This document shows positions 12,804-23,202 of a stretch of 64,000 bases of DNA, one piece after another; within the stretch, counting starts at the first letter, position 1, and each line of letters opens with the position of its first letter. The translations under genes were made by a program, and so were the position numbers. Source of the stretch: Chrysoporthe austroafricana (Eukaryota; Ascomycota; Sordariomycetes; Diaporthales; Cryphonectriaceae); assembly GCA_001051155.2 (NCBI GenBank), contig JYIP02000001.1, positions 6,070,126 to 6,134,125 on the forward strand, read 5' to 3'. The notes beneath the pieces were generated by a model, which was not told the DNA's origin, ran no database searches, and saw nothing but the letters and a program-made list of their open reading frames with translations.

Positions 12804-14192
12804 ATGCGACTTCTCACCCCAGCTTGGGGCCTCATGGTCATTTCTTTGCTATTTTCCTCAGCTCTGTCAACAGATTCACAGACATATAAATCAAACGCCC
12901 AAACCAATTCTGTGGAAACAGAACGTCTTCTTCTGCGCCAGGACCTTGATGATGTGACTCAAATTGACGCACGACTTAATGTCACCATCTACAATAACCG
13001 AACCAACCAACTTTATACCTACGTCACTGCAGAAGATCCCAGGAGCGGGGACTACTACATCCTCTACAATGAAAGCTACGGCTCTTTCTTGTGGAAAGTT
13101 AAGCCGGATGGGAACGGTTCCGCTCCTTATGACTACACCCTGGAGGACAATAACTACGAGATTCAGCTCCCTCCTGGCAAAAACACATCTTTCTTCCTGC
13201 CAAACTACGCGATCAGCGGTCGCATCTATGTTGCCGAAGAACAGCTTCCATTTGGCACAATAGAGGGTGGTTCAAACTCAGGATTTGTGCAGCCATCCGT
13301 ATCGAATCCTGGTCTCAGAGAATACAACGTCTCATTCCAATTTCTAGAGTTTACATACCTAGAGGGTAATTTCTATGCAGATATTTCCAACGTAGACTTC
13401 GTTTCGATTCCTTTAGGTATGAGTGTGGTTTCGCAAACGGGCACCACAACTGCCGTCCATGGACTCTTCCCAAATGTGACAAATTCAATTTGCGAGGCCC
13501 TCAGGGACCAGACCCAGATAGATCAGTACAGTTGGTCAAAGCTCTGCGTCATTGTCGGTGGCAAGCTGGTTCGCGTTTTATCACCGATCCAGTACCTTAA
13601 CATGAACCCAAACGATAAGCTATCGACTTATTACAATCCCTATATTCGAGAAGTCTGGGATGCGTACAAAAGCATGACGTTAACAGTCAACACCCAGGAT
13701 GATAACCCTTCCAGCCGCAACGGTAGCAAGGTCGAAGACGGCGTGATGGCGATTTGCAACATCAGCGACGACGAAGAGCTTGTATGTCGTGAAGGAAGCA
13801 GTCAATACATCTTCGTCAGACCGACTACCACACAAGTCTTTGGCTGTACACAAGAGAAAGATAGTCCTTTCCTTGTCACTGGAAATACGGACCTGACTCA
13901 AGCAGAGATCGTACCCCGACTGTGCGCCGCTTTTCACCGAAGCACTCTCCTCATTCAGAACGGCAACCTTCAGCCCAACGCAGAAATTACGGCGGAACAG
14001 TACTACAGCGTTGAACACACCAACCACTATGCGCGGATCGTACATGAACACCAGTACGAGGGCATTGGGTACGTCTTTGCGTACGATGATACCAACCCGG
14101 TCGGCACAGACCTCAGCAACGCGACAGCGAATGCAGCAGGAGTGATCAGAGACCCCGCCCCAGAGCTTCTTTTTGTAGTGGTGAGCGAATGA
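12804..14192 (+). CDS. Secreted GH64 beta-1,3-glucanase
   Basis: Intronless, 462 aa. The N-terminus has a basic start and a hydrophobic core (LMVISLLFSSAL), a clear signal peptide. The mature part resembles family GH64 laminaripentaose-producing beta-1,3-glucanases with a thaumatin-like fold: an early segment with many Asn/Tyr (VTIYNNRTNQLYTYV), the strand FQFLEFTYLEGNFYADISNV followed by VDFVSIPLGM, and later Cys pairs. Several N-glycosylation sequons are visible. The likely role is hydrolysis of beta-1,3-glucan, either the fungus's own wall or that of other fungi or plant callose. The start codon follows an A-rich leader (AAAAACACCATG). The nearest genes share no obvious pathway. Confidence 0.85.
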   Translation: MRLLTPAWGLMVISLLFSSALSTDSQTYKSNAQTNSVETERLLLRQDLDDVTQIDARLNVTIYNNRTNQLYTYVTAEDPRSGDYYILYNESYGSFLWKVKPDGNGSAPYDYTLEDNNYEIQLPPGKNTSFFLPNYAISGRIYVAEEQLPFGTIEGGSNSGFVQPSVSNPGLREYNVSFQFLEFTYLEGNFYADISNVDFVSIPLGMSVVSQTGTTTAVHGLFPNVTNSICEALRDQTQIDQYSWSKLCVIVGGKLVRVLSPIQYLNMNPNDKLSTYYNPYIREVWDAYKSMTLTVNTQDDNPSSRNGSKVEDGVMAICNISDDEELVCREGSSQYIFVRPTTTQVFGCTQEKDSPFLVTGNTDLTQAEIVPRLCAAFHRSTLLIQNGNLQPNAEITAEQYYSVEHTNHYARIVHEHQYEGIGYVFAYDDTNPVGTDLSNATANAAGVIRDPAPELLFVVVSE

Positions 14193-14557
14193 TCATATTT
14201 TGATGGTATAGGAGGTCATATTCGTGGAAAGCGATGTGAAGCAGGGCCATGGTGGAGTCAGAGAGTGGCGAAAAGCCAGCATGGTTGTTTCTTCTTGGGA
14301 AAGGGGATGGAGTGTTGACTTGTTAGGTACTTGAGACTTGTTTCATACAGTGTAATAATTGAATGCCCTTACTTGCCATTTTCGTTTCACCAGGCTAAAA
14401 AGCCACAGAAGCCGTCTATTGTATGAATACTCAAACTTTCACTCCTTCCCGCTGTGTTTAAGGCCACTAGACGCGCTAAACCCACTTTGCTTGAAGATGG
14501 CAAGCCCAAGTAACATCTATGCCTACAGGCGTGTATAGAGTTATGTCGCACCGTCAA
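14193..14557. other. Convergent 3' intergenic region
   Basis: No gene seen. Separates the GH64 gene (+) from the NADH dehydrogenase gene (-); probably 3' UTRs of both. Confidence 0.5.
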
Positions 14558-16008
14558 CTACCTTGGGGCGATCGCCCTACCGGTCAGCCGATCCAGCACC
14601 CAGCTGAGAAGAACCAATACTCGCTGTCTCCAGGTCCTCGTCCACAGAAAGTTCTTGCTCCTCCAAGCTACCCAGGCTTCAGCTCCGGTGTAGTCACTTT
14701 TTCCAGCAATCACACCATCGCTATGACCCAAGTACGCAACAATGGGTGCCTGCTTGTATTCAAAAGGGCCAACCCTACTCTCTTCAAAGTCTTCATTCAT
14801 TGCCGATGCAAGCCACTTGCCTTTTTGACAGGCAACCTCTGCGGTTGTCGGCAGGCTAGAGCCCTCGACATCTGCAGCATCACCAAGAGCGAAGACATCG
14901 GGAATGACGCTGTCCTTTTCAGCCTTCAGCCTGAGGAATCCGTCCGAAAGCATTCGCGGTAGACCCTCTTCAGTTTTCTTGCACTTGAGCTTTTCCACAA
15001 GCGGCGTGACCTTATTCCCAGTGCTCCAAATCACAGCGCCGCAAGGTATCCTGCCCAGCTCCTTCGTATAAATGGCTTTGCTGTCGACCTTTTCAATATG
15101 GCTTCCGGTAACAACTTCGACGTCTCTCTTATCGAAACTGTCCATGGCATATTCCTGGAGATGCTGATCAAAACCACCTAACACGTTTGGTGCAATGTCG
15201 TGTATCGATATTCGCACGTACTTTTTGACATGCGGATAGAGTCGCGCAAAATCTTCGTGGAAAAGATCCGAGAGTTCGCTGGAGATCTCGACGCCGGTGG
15301 GTCCCGCTCCAACTATAACGAAATGAAGGATGTCGCGAACTGTATGCGTCATAATCAGCATCTGTTATCCAGCTCCGGGCCCTGCTTGCGGACGCCCGCA
15401 AAACAGATGCCGGCAATTATGGCATCGTTACCTACTCTCCTGTCCTGAAAGACCAGGAATTGAGGCCATTTCAAAGCAATTACGGATGCGAGCCTGGATT
15501 GCTTTAGCATCCTGAGCTGTGCGGACAAACATGGCATTCTCCGCAACACCGGGTGTACCGAAGGTGTTGTTGGTGCATCCCGGTGCCAAAATGAGGTGGT
15601 CATAGGACAAGTTGAACTGTTGCGGTGTGGTTTCGCGCACGTTTTGGAAGGCAGGCGTGCATTTGCAGATCTTCGAGTCGAAGTCAACGTCCTCGACGGT
15701 CGCTTTGATATAGCGAAGATCTCGAGTCTGGTGACGAATCGGAGTCTCAACGATACTATAGCCCCTTAGAGCCTGTCGTTTCATGGATTGTTCCTCCCAG
15801 GTGACCGTGTACTTGTTACGAACCTGAAGTCATAAAGACCGCATGCGGCGCTCGCCAGAAGCGGCGTGTAAGGAGTGGTCTCCTCGGGCGACACAATCGT
15901 GATCTTGAACTTGCGCTCATCCAGAGCAGTCGACAGAGTAGACCCAGCCCAACCAGTCCCCACGATGACTACCGTTTTCCTGTTCCTTTGTTTCTCTACG
16001 TAGGGCAT
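14558..16008 (-). CDS. Type II NADH:ubiquinone oxidoreductase (alternative NDH-2)
   Basis: Predicted as complement(join(14558..15339, 15436..15755, 15824..16008)), 428 aa. A flavoprotein that oxidises NADH and reduces ubiquinone without pumping protons, normally on the inner mitochondrial membrane. Visible motifs are the FAD-binding VVIVGTGWAGS near the N-terminus, the NADH-binding VIVGAGPTGVE, a third glycine-rich segment VFALGDAADVE, and a C-terminal hydrophobic/amphipathic segment (VLVLLSWVLDRL) suited to membrane attachment. Introns: 15756-15823 (donor GTTCGT, inferred because it restores FSIVETPIRH in line with the family) and 15340-15435 (GTAGGT...CAG, giving QEIRDILHFV). The protein is short for the family and has no clear mitochondrial presequence before the FAD motif, so an upstream exon could be missing, or the enzyme may act elsewhere. 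Confidence 0.85.
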
Positions 16009-16901
16009 TTCTGCTGCGGCGCGCCTACGCGTAAATCCCAATGTATAATACCCAAAGCCTGAAACGTATTGCTCTCACAAGGCGTGCGAATATTGATAGG
16101 GATCGAATTGGAAGGCATTCGGAGGCTTGGAGTCTTCGTCCTACACCTCCATTAGCGAGGTTGTCGTCCTGCTATATACACTTCATAGTTTTATGGCTGA
16201 ACGATGTGACTCACCAAAAGTTCGGAAAGACGGCGTCATCGATATTGACAGCTGCAGGGGCGCCCCCTGGCACCCCAGGTATTTGGTTAGGCTCGAGGCG
16301 CATTCTCGGAAATCGTTCGGTATGCTACGTGCTAATGCATATAGACCGTACTCTACCCTATTGATCACGTCGGGAGCCACTATGCAGAAGCGGGAACTCG
16401 GAGACCTGTCTGCATCTCACTCCTGACTTCGACGGATTGCAATTGCTCCTCTCGCGAGGAATCTCCCGTGGCCAAGTGCACGATGACGCAGCTACCTAGC
16501 AGAAACAAGTCTAATGCGCCGACAACCTGGAAACCTCATAGGTACTGCCGTAGCTGGTGATCCTAGCTGCATTTACGAAGCCGTGAGAAGAACGTATCGG
16601 ACTTCGACTATCAGTTCGAGTTCTTCTCGGCTCAGGTCTACTCCTCCGACTTCTTGTCTCCAACTCTTGAGGGTAATAAAATATAACAATATCTGCGGCT
16701 GGTCTACGGGGTAATGCCCCGCACCCTTGGCGCCTACATAGTACAACATCCCTTACACACTCTGATCCACACTGGCCTGCCGTCACTTTCTGCGCATTGT
16801 TATCCAGAGCCTCTTGCGCTCCCCGGGATTACCGGAATATTGCTGTACACTCTCCTTGCCACTCTATTCACATCTTGCCCAGCACATCATAGGCATGCTC
16901 G
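16009..16901. other. Divergent intergenic region
   Basis: About 0.9 kb between the divergent NADH dehydrogenase and metallo-hydrolase genes. Small open frames are present on both strands but none resembles a gene. Likely both promoters. Confidence 0.45.
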
Positions 16902-17979
16902 ATGACGTCAGCAGAGATTGACACCACCAGCCCTGCTGCGGCCGACAGAACACCGCACGAAGGGCCTCCATCAACCTGTTTCACCTGCACGCGTCTCAAC
17001 CCGACGACCTTTCTCATTGTTGAGGATGACCAGTGGAGCGAGACGCCCTTCATATATGCTAAGGTCTTGACCTCTGTCATCGTCCTCATTGACACGGGAT
17101 GTGGCGGGGCGGCGAGGGACCCGTCTGTAGAGCTGACATCCCTCCGCGATTTTATCGAGATCTATCCAGTCGAGGACAATGATGGGAGGCCGCTGAACTC
17201 TGAAGGACGGAAGGGCTATGCCGTCGTGTGTACGCACTGCCACTATGATCATATCGGTGAGCGCCCGCCCTACGTGCTCATCCTGGAGCCAGGTGCAGCT
17301 CGAGCCGAGCTGACAGGGCGTTTGCACACCCAAAGGCGGCACAGAGCAGTTTACCGACGCCCCGAGGTCTTCGATATGGGCTAGCTCAAACGACCGGGGC
17401 TTCATTGAAGATGACCTGCCCACCAACTCTCTATGCCGCTTTGTCGGGATGGAGACGCCGAAGTACAAGGTCACCCACTGGGCGGGCGACGGAGAGGCGG
17501 TGAGACACGACGATGGCGGAGGATCTCAAGACCTCGGGCTGGTCGTTTATCACACCCCAGGTCACACGCCGGATGAAGTTGCGGTATGGGACCCTCAGGA
17601 GCGCTTCATCTTCGTGGGTGATACAATGTACGAATGGGCTCCGATCATCTTTCCATCAGCCGGGGGCAACCTCCAGAGCTACACCTCAACCGTGTTCAAG
17701 CTGCGAGATCTCATCGCCAATTGGAACACTGCCTGTGCTCCGGAAGAGAGGGTCAGAATGGCTTGTGGGCACATAACAAGTGCTGTTGATGCCGGGGAAT
17801 TCGTGCATGAGGTCGAGACATTCGTCAGCAAAGTGAAGAGGGGGCTTGTTGCTCCACAGGATGGGGGAGATGTTCGCGGGATCTCACTCGTCAAGTATGA
17901 GCGGGATGATGGGAGGGTCTCATTCCTCGGTCCCAAGAGTCTCTTTGACGATTCGCGGGCCGACAAGTATCCGGTCTAA
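16902..17979 (+). CDS. Metallo-beta-lactamase-fold hydrolase
   Basis: Predicted as join(16902..17256, 17336..17979), 332 aa. The zinc-binding signature THCHYDHIGG spans the splice junction; a second ligand His lies in YHTPGHTPDE and a bridging Asp in FVGDTMY, with a final His in ACGHITS. This set is typical of the MBL superfamily (glyoxalase II, lactonases, thioesterases). The first exon has a variable N-terminus and the strand VIVLIDTGCGG that leads into the fold. The intron 17257-17335 starts with GTGAGC and ends in AAAG rather than the usual YAG, but this is the only acceptor I found that restores HIGG and the frame of the second exon. The exact substrate is unknown; a lactonase- or quorum-quenching-like activity is possible but only an inference. 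Confidence 0.8.
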
Positions 17980-18193
17980 GCTCGGAATGGCCGTCAGGGG
18001 CGTCAGAGCACATGTACATATCGTATGCCAGGTTATGGAAGGCGTACAGAGTCAGGTCGGCGTCCATTGAGGGGGAGCATGATAGTATATTCATGCCTGT
18101 CTCTCATGCTCATGTTTGGAGACCCCTACTCCAGTCCTTGCTCTGAGTTGCTCAGAAATACCGATGATGGTGGCTGTTGCGACCTGCCACACG

Positions 18194-19981
18194 TCACCCG
18201 CCGTTCCGACCTCCCGAGTCTTCCGACTCACTCTCATCTGAAACGGCACTCTCGTCTATCGCCAACGCGTGGCCCACAAGCACATTCTCGACATGAACCT
18301 CTGCCTCCACTGTCTCCGCAAGGTTCGCTCCTCTCGGAACCCACCATAGCTGGAGAGCACCGAGGATAGCGATAGCGGCACAGCTACCCCAAGCTGCCGC
18401 ACTCCCGCCGAGGTCATACACGACTCCGACCAGCGGCGAGCTGATGGTCCTGGCGGCGCAGACTGCGCTCATGGCGAGGCCGTTGACCCGCCCGAGAACG
18501 AGGGGTGAGGGGGTGGCGTTCTTGAGCAGGATAAGGGTGCAGGGTGTGGCAATGATGCCGAGGAGGTTTTGCAGGAACATGGAGGCGTAGATGCCCGCTG
18601 GTAGGATCCAGGACTCATTGGTGTTGTCGAGCCCAGTCCGAAGGAGGGAAAGAAAGGGCATGATGATGTAGCAAATAGGATAGATCAAGGTCGGTAGGAG
18701 GAAAGAAAGCCAGACGCCAGCCTTTTCGACGAAGATGGGGAATATGACGCCTTGACAAAAGAGCGCAATGAAGCCGTTCACGGCGAGGTAGCCACCGACA
18801 TCATGTAGGCTGAACCCCATGCCTCCTACCAGATCAAGACGGGGCCCAACAGCGACGGTAGCGGCACTTGAGGCATTGTATGAGGGTGAGTCTAACAGAT
18901 AAATGGGCAAGATCGCACCAAAGGCCATCTGGTGGAAGGCAGCAATAACGAGGGTGGTGATAAGCATGATGACGGAGAGATTGAATGCCCTCTGGGTGTC
19001 CTGTCCCGGTGGGTCATGGTGATCCCGGGCATCTTGCAAGTCGTGGCAGTCTGGACGGACGCTGATGGAGTGCATCGTGCCAAAGGAGTTGCGACGGAGA
19101 TCGAATCGCTGGTCAGTAGCAGTCGGCAGCCCTTCCTCACTGAAGAATGGTCCGACCTGCCGCAGACTCTCGGTGACGGACTTTGACTGACTGGCGGTGC
19201 GAATAAGGGGAGAGGTCTCGTCATTGTCGTCGCTATCCAAGGCAGGAGACCGATGGTGCTTCTGTGCGGTATCCTTCTTGAAACGTGGGTTGGTCTCATC
19301 AAGAAGGAGGACGCCTTGTACCACAGCCACAACAATGGCCGCAACGGCTACTAGATTAGGGAGGAGATATGGGTACTGCCCAAATATGCCATCCTCTGGA
19401 AAAATGTCGGGGTAGAACTTGGCTGGTTGCGCAAGGAAGCCTCCCATGGCAGACCCAATGATAGAGCCCAGGAACCAGACAAAGGGCTGCACAGCATAGG
19501 CCTTGGGCTCGTGCTGCGGCTTGTCCATGACCATCTCGGCGACCATTGTCTGCATCACCGAGACGTTCCCGTTGAGCGCACCGCCGACGAACCTCGCCAG
19601 CAAGGCCACCCAGTACTTCTTGGCCAAGCCGAACAGCAGGCTCGAGATAGCCACCCCGCAGAGGCCGAATAGGACCACCGGCTTGCGTCCATAGCGATCC
19701 GATATCGCACCCCACATGAGGGCTGTGAGGGACTCGGCGACGGCGTAAGCGGACACAAGTAGCCCGGCGTAGAAGGAGGCATTGGTGTCGTTCCCATTAA
19801 GATCTTGCACCATCACGTATGTGTACGCGAGGATGGAATTGAATGCGATGGGCTCCGAGAAGCGGCATATCGCGAGTATGGTGAGCTGATATGTCGGAAA
19901 CGCATCGTCGGCAGTGGCTGCTTCAGGCTTGGATGGCTGTCCACCTTGGGGGTGATCTGCGCGGCGGTCATGGTGAGGCAT
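18194..19981 (-). CDS. MFS transporter (DHA1 / ZIFL-like)
   Basis: Intronless, 595 aa from the ATG at 19981; the frame is open up to an ATG at 20128, giving 644 aa. 19981 is preferred because its context is better (A at -3) and the extra leader is polar and unlike family members. About 12 membrane segments are visible in two groups split by a long hydrophilic loop (roughly 19250-18980). The first half has the MFS signature WGAISDRYGRKPVVLFG and the arginine-containing ICRFSEPIAFNSILAY. The pattern resembles the DHA1 drug:H+ antiporter branch related to zinc-induced-facilitator-like carriers. It is divergent from the asparaginase gene, sharing an intergenic region of about 0.7 kb. The C-terminus is acidic. 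Substrate unknown. Confidence 0.85.
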   Translation of the reverse strand: MPHHDRRADHPQGGQPSKPEAATADDAFPTYQLTILAICRFSEPIAFNSILAYTYVMVQDLNGNDTNASFYAGLLVSAYAVAESLTALMWGAISDRYGRKPVVLFGLCGVAISSLLFGLAKKYWVALLARFVGGALNGNVSVMQTMVAEMVMDKPQHEPKAYAVQPFVWFLGSIIGSAMGGFLAQPAKFYPDIFPEDGIFGQYPYLLPNLVAVAAIVVAVVQGVLLLDETNPRFKKDTAQKHHRSPALDSDDNDETSPLIRTASQSKSVTESLRQVGPFFSEEGLPTATDQRFDLRRNSFGTMHSISVRPDCHDLQDARDHHDPPGQDTQRAFNLSVIMLITTLVIAAFHQMAFGAILPIYLLDSPSYNASSAATVAVGPRLDLVGGMGFSLHDVGGYLAVNGFIALFCQGVIFPIFVEKAGVWLSFLLPTLIYPICYIIMPFLSLLRTGLDNTNESWILPAGIYASMFLQNLLGIIATPCTLILLKNATPSPLVLGRVNGLAMSAVCAARTISSPLVGVVYDLGGSAAAWGSCAAIAILGALQLWWVPRGANLAETVEAEVHVENVLVGHALAIDESAVSDESESEDSGGRNGG

Positions 19982-20721
19982 TCTCTGCCGGGCTGTGGTG
20001 GTGAAGCAATAGCGGTGAGGACAGGAGCGAGGGGAGGAGATGTAGGATGTGTTCTGCTCAGGAGGCCTAGCGGCCGTCAGCCCAGATATACTAGAACACG
20101 CAGGCTTCGTGTCCTCGGAGTTGACCATTCGGAGATGGCATGGAGATAGACATCAGGAAGCTGGAGAAGTCATCTGTCCCGCCTCCTTAGCGCGCTGGTC
20201 CACCACCATACTGGAGCACATGATGGAGTGTGGGTGAGCAGCACGACTCGCGGGGAACAGAGAAGGGCGTCGAGGACGGCGGCATCTGCGGCGGGTGTGC
20301 CTATTGCGGGCATGATTGGCCGGCAAAGTTGCATGCACCGTCAAGACGTCCCGCATTCCCGCGCCCATCTCATGCTGAACCACCCCGGCAAAGAAGACCG
20401 CACATGACATTGGCACGAAGATTACCCGACGCCAGACGGGACTGCGGTGGTATGGCAACATGATACTGTACGGACGTACTGTATAGTACATAGTACACAG
20501 TAGATGCCGCCCGGGGGTCTTGGCGCCGAACACCGGCGCATGATCCAAGTCCCGACCGTCTGCTGCCGGCGCCGGGTCCCGATAAGATAACGACGGGCAT
20601 CGTATGAATACAACCTCCATGGCTCGCCGACAGCTCCACGTGGGCCTCTCCCATGTTGTCGCGAGGACTGTCTGCTGCGCATTCTCTCCTGCTATCGCTC
20701 CTGTTAGGCTGTTGCGTGAAG
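19982..20721. promoter_or_regulatory. Divergent promoter region, MFS / asparaginase
   Basis: The two genes read away from each other across about 740 bases. The stretch 20460-20510 is rich in repeated GTAC/TAGTAC motifs (palindromic, ACTGTACGGACGTACTGTA-like), which could be a bound site. No experimental support is possible from sequence alone. Confidence 0.3.
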
Positions 20722-22266
20722 ATGCCCGGCAAGATGGAGTACACCAGCGCCCAGCAGCGTCCTGAATCTGCGGCCAAGGTCAAGCCCCGGCTGATCATCC
20801 ATGGCGGCGCCGGCAACATCAAGCCGACGACTCTGACGCCTGAGAGGTACCAGGCCGTCCGGAGGTCCCTGCTCGGGATGGTCAGTCGCGAGAATTGAAG
20901 TATAGACCTAGAGGCGGGGCCCATGGCTAATTTGCGGCGTCCCCAGATCTCCAAGACCCACGACTACATGTCCACCCCCAAGTCTGCCTCGTCCGGCTCG
21001 GCCCTCCCCTCCGCCCTCGAGGTGGCAACCTACGCCGTGACCCTCCTCGAGAACGATCCACTGTTCAACGCCGGCAAGGGCGCCGTCTTCACGCGCGACG
21101 GCATCAACCAGCTCGAGGCAAGCGTCATGGTCTCTCGGGGCCGCGCTAAAAGAGCAGCCGGGGCGCTGGGCCTGCGGCACGTCAAGAACCCCATCCTGCT
21201 CGCGCGCGCCATACTCGAGCACGGCGAGGACGACCTGTGGGGGAGGAAGGGGGACAAGGGGCAGCCGAGCTCGGCCTCGGACGGCTGTCTGGAGCCCGTG
21301 GACGTGTCCGCGCCCTCGGCCCAGGGACACACCCTGCTGTACGGTGCAGTGGCCGAGGCCCTCGCGAAACAGTATGGGCTGGAGTTTGCCCCAACCGAGT
21401 ACTTCTTCACACAGCAGCGCTGGGACGAACACATCCGCGCATTGGAACGCGAGAAGAGCGGGGCCCAGACACTCGCGACATGGAGCGCGGACGAGTATCT
21501 GCCCCAGGGCACCACGGGCGCGGTGGCTCTGGACTCGGAAGGGACGGTGTGTTGTGCCACGAGCACAGGCGGTCTGACGAACAAGCTGACGGGCCGGATC
21601 GGGGACACGCCTGTACCAGGTGCCGGGTACTGGGCCGAGGAGTGGACGGAGAAAGGCGACCCGACGAGGTCAGCACAAGGCTTCTGGCAGAGGGGCATGG
21701 AGCTCGTCCGGCAGCCCGGGGCAGCACTGGAGTTTGCTGGGACGATCAAGGGACTGTTGGCCGACTGCCTGCCAACACCCTTTGTGTATTCGCCCCTGAT
21801 GGCGTCTCCCCAATCGTGTGGGCTGACCACCACCCGATCTTTCGCAACTTCGGGGACCGGCAACGGGGATTCGTTCTTGCGGGTCAATGCTGGTCGGACC
21901 GCGGCTGCAATTGCGCGCTGGAAGCGCGTCCCTTCCGCCGTGGCCCTGACCGAGGTCACGGGCCCGGACGGGGAGCTGCAGAGAAGTGCGGGAGACCGGT
22001 GGATGGTGACCGGCGAAGGCGAGGGTGGCATGATCGGTATCGAGAACGTCATCGTTAGAGATGGTAGCGGTAACGTAGTCGGGACGCGGTCTGAGGTGAT
22101 CCAGGACCACAACTGCCCTGGCATGTTCCGCGCCTGGATCGACGACCATGACAGGGCCGTCTTCCAGGTCTGGCACGACGACGCTCGAGTGGCGCATCTG
22201 GACTTCGACGGGGAGAAACGGGGTGAGGATATTAGGGCGTGGCTTCCGGAAAAGACGGCTCTATAA
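20722..22266 (+). CDS. Ntn-type L-asparaginase / isoaspartyl peptidase family
   Basis: Predicted as join(20722..20880, 20947..22266), 492 aa. This family self-cleaves before a Thr that becomes the N-terminal nucleophile and hydrolyses Asn or isoaspartyl dipeptides. Family marks: LIIHGGAGNI near the start, PLFNAGKGAVFT with LEASVM, and QGTTGAVALD containing the likely nucleophile (the first Thr, about residue 242), then STGGLTNKLTGRIGDTPVPG. The protein is longer than bacterial or plant members, with an insert before the nucleophile and a long C-terminal extension, as in several fungal homologues. Intron 20881-20946 (GTCAGT...CCCCAG) is in phase 0 and removes an in-frame TGA. An ATG at 20653 would add a hydrophobic leader (AHSLLLSLLLG) that could be a signal peptide; its context is weak, so 20722 or 20734 is preferred. 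Confidence 0.85.
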
Positions 22267-22598
22267 GACCTGTGAGCGCAGATACCCGTGAGCTTGCTAG
22301 AACCGAGCGGCCAAGTAAAAATGGTAGAGTGCGCCAAGGTAGAGGTATTATTGTGTCTTGGCCCGAGTTTCGGCGGTCGCTGCACATTCTTACGCCGTGA
22401 TGTGAGCATCGCTAACCCGAAACCGATGTCTATACTACAAAAAATAAATCCAACGCCCCAACCCCCGAGATCTATGCAGAGATCGTGGCCAGTTCCGTAA
22501 GAAATACAGGAGTCGCCCGGCCGGCCGGAGGGGCGTAGCTCGATGGAGTAGAGAGGTTGTCGTGGCATCCAGACTTGGGCGGCAGGCGCTGCGTGCTT
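22267..22598. other. Convergent 3' intergenic region
   Basis: No gene seen between the asparaginase (+) and TIM17 (-) stop codons; probably 3' UTRs. An AAAATAAAT motif near 22440 could serve polyadenylation. Confidence 0.5.
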
Positions 22599-23202
22599 TC
22601 ATACGACTGCCGCGTCGTTTGCGGGAGGCGCTTGCGGTACCTGTAGCAAAGCTAGGTCAGACATGGGACCATAGGGTAGGGCGGGTTCTTGGTCGCATCA
22701 CTCACCTCGAGCTTGGTGCTGCCAGCCATCATTTTCGAAAACGCAATACCCACACCCTCGATGACCGCTAGCAGCACGGCACAGCCGATGGCGCCGTTCC
22801 TCGCGGCCTTGTATCCTCCACGGATGGCCAGCGACCCGCCTGTGAAGAAACCGGCAATGATGGCATTGTATGGATCCTCCTTCTTGCGGACACCCTTGAC
22901 GGCGCAGTCGAACGTGGAGAAGAGGCCACCCCAGACGCCGAAGTTACCACCCAGCACAGGCGCCCGCATCTTGACGGCGGTGATGGCACCTATGCGCCGC
23001 TCGCCGTAGGGGGAGTTCCTGAAGCCCTTGATGCCGTGCCATATCGTACCACCGATTGCCTGTTTCCGGAGGGCAGGTAGGGTCAGCCGCGCGGGTCAAG
23101 CGGGAGGAAGTCCGGGAGAAGTGGAAGACATACGCCCATGCAAAAAGCACCACCGAAGTCATTCAAGATAACCCAAGGACAGGGGTCGCGTGTGTGATCC
23201 AT
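22599..23202 (-). CDS. TIM17: Mitochondrial inner-membrane translocase subunit TIM17
   Basis: Predicted as complement(join(22599..22640, 22706..23059, 23134..23202)), 154 aa, the usual size. It is the channel/gate subunit of the TIM23 complex that imports presequence proteins into mitochondria. The first exon gives [10 protein letters not shown] and DFGGAFCMG; the second has [37 protein letters not shown] and [12 protein letters not shown], all hallmark TIM17 segments with four membrane helices; the third adds a short tail ([13 protein letters not shown]). Both introns have clean borders: 23060-23133 (GTATGT...ACAG) and 22641-22705 (GTGAGT...CTACAG), both phase 0. The start has a strong context (CCACCATGG). 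Very confident. Confidence 0.97.

Noticed and set aside
21030..22568. 512-residue minus-strand frame opposite the asparaginase
   Set aside because: A shadow of the GC-rich asparaginase gene; Ser/Pro/Arg-rich with no domain.
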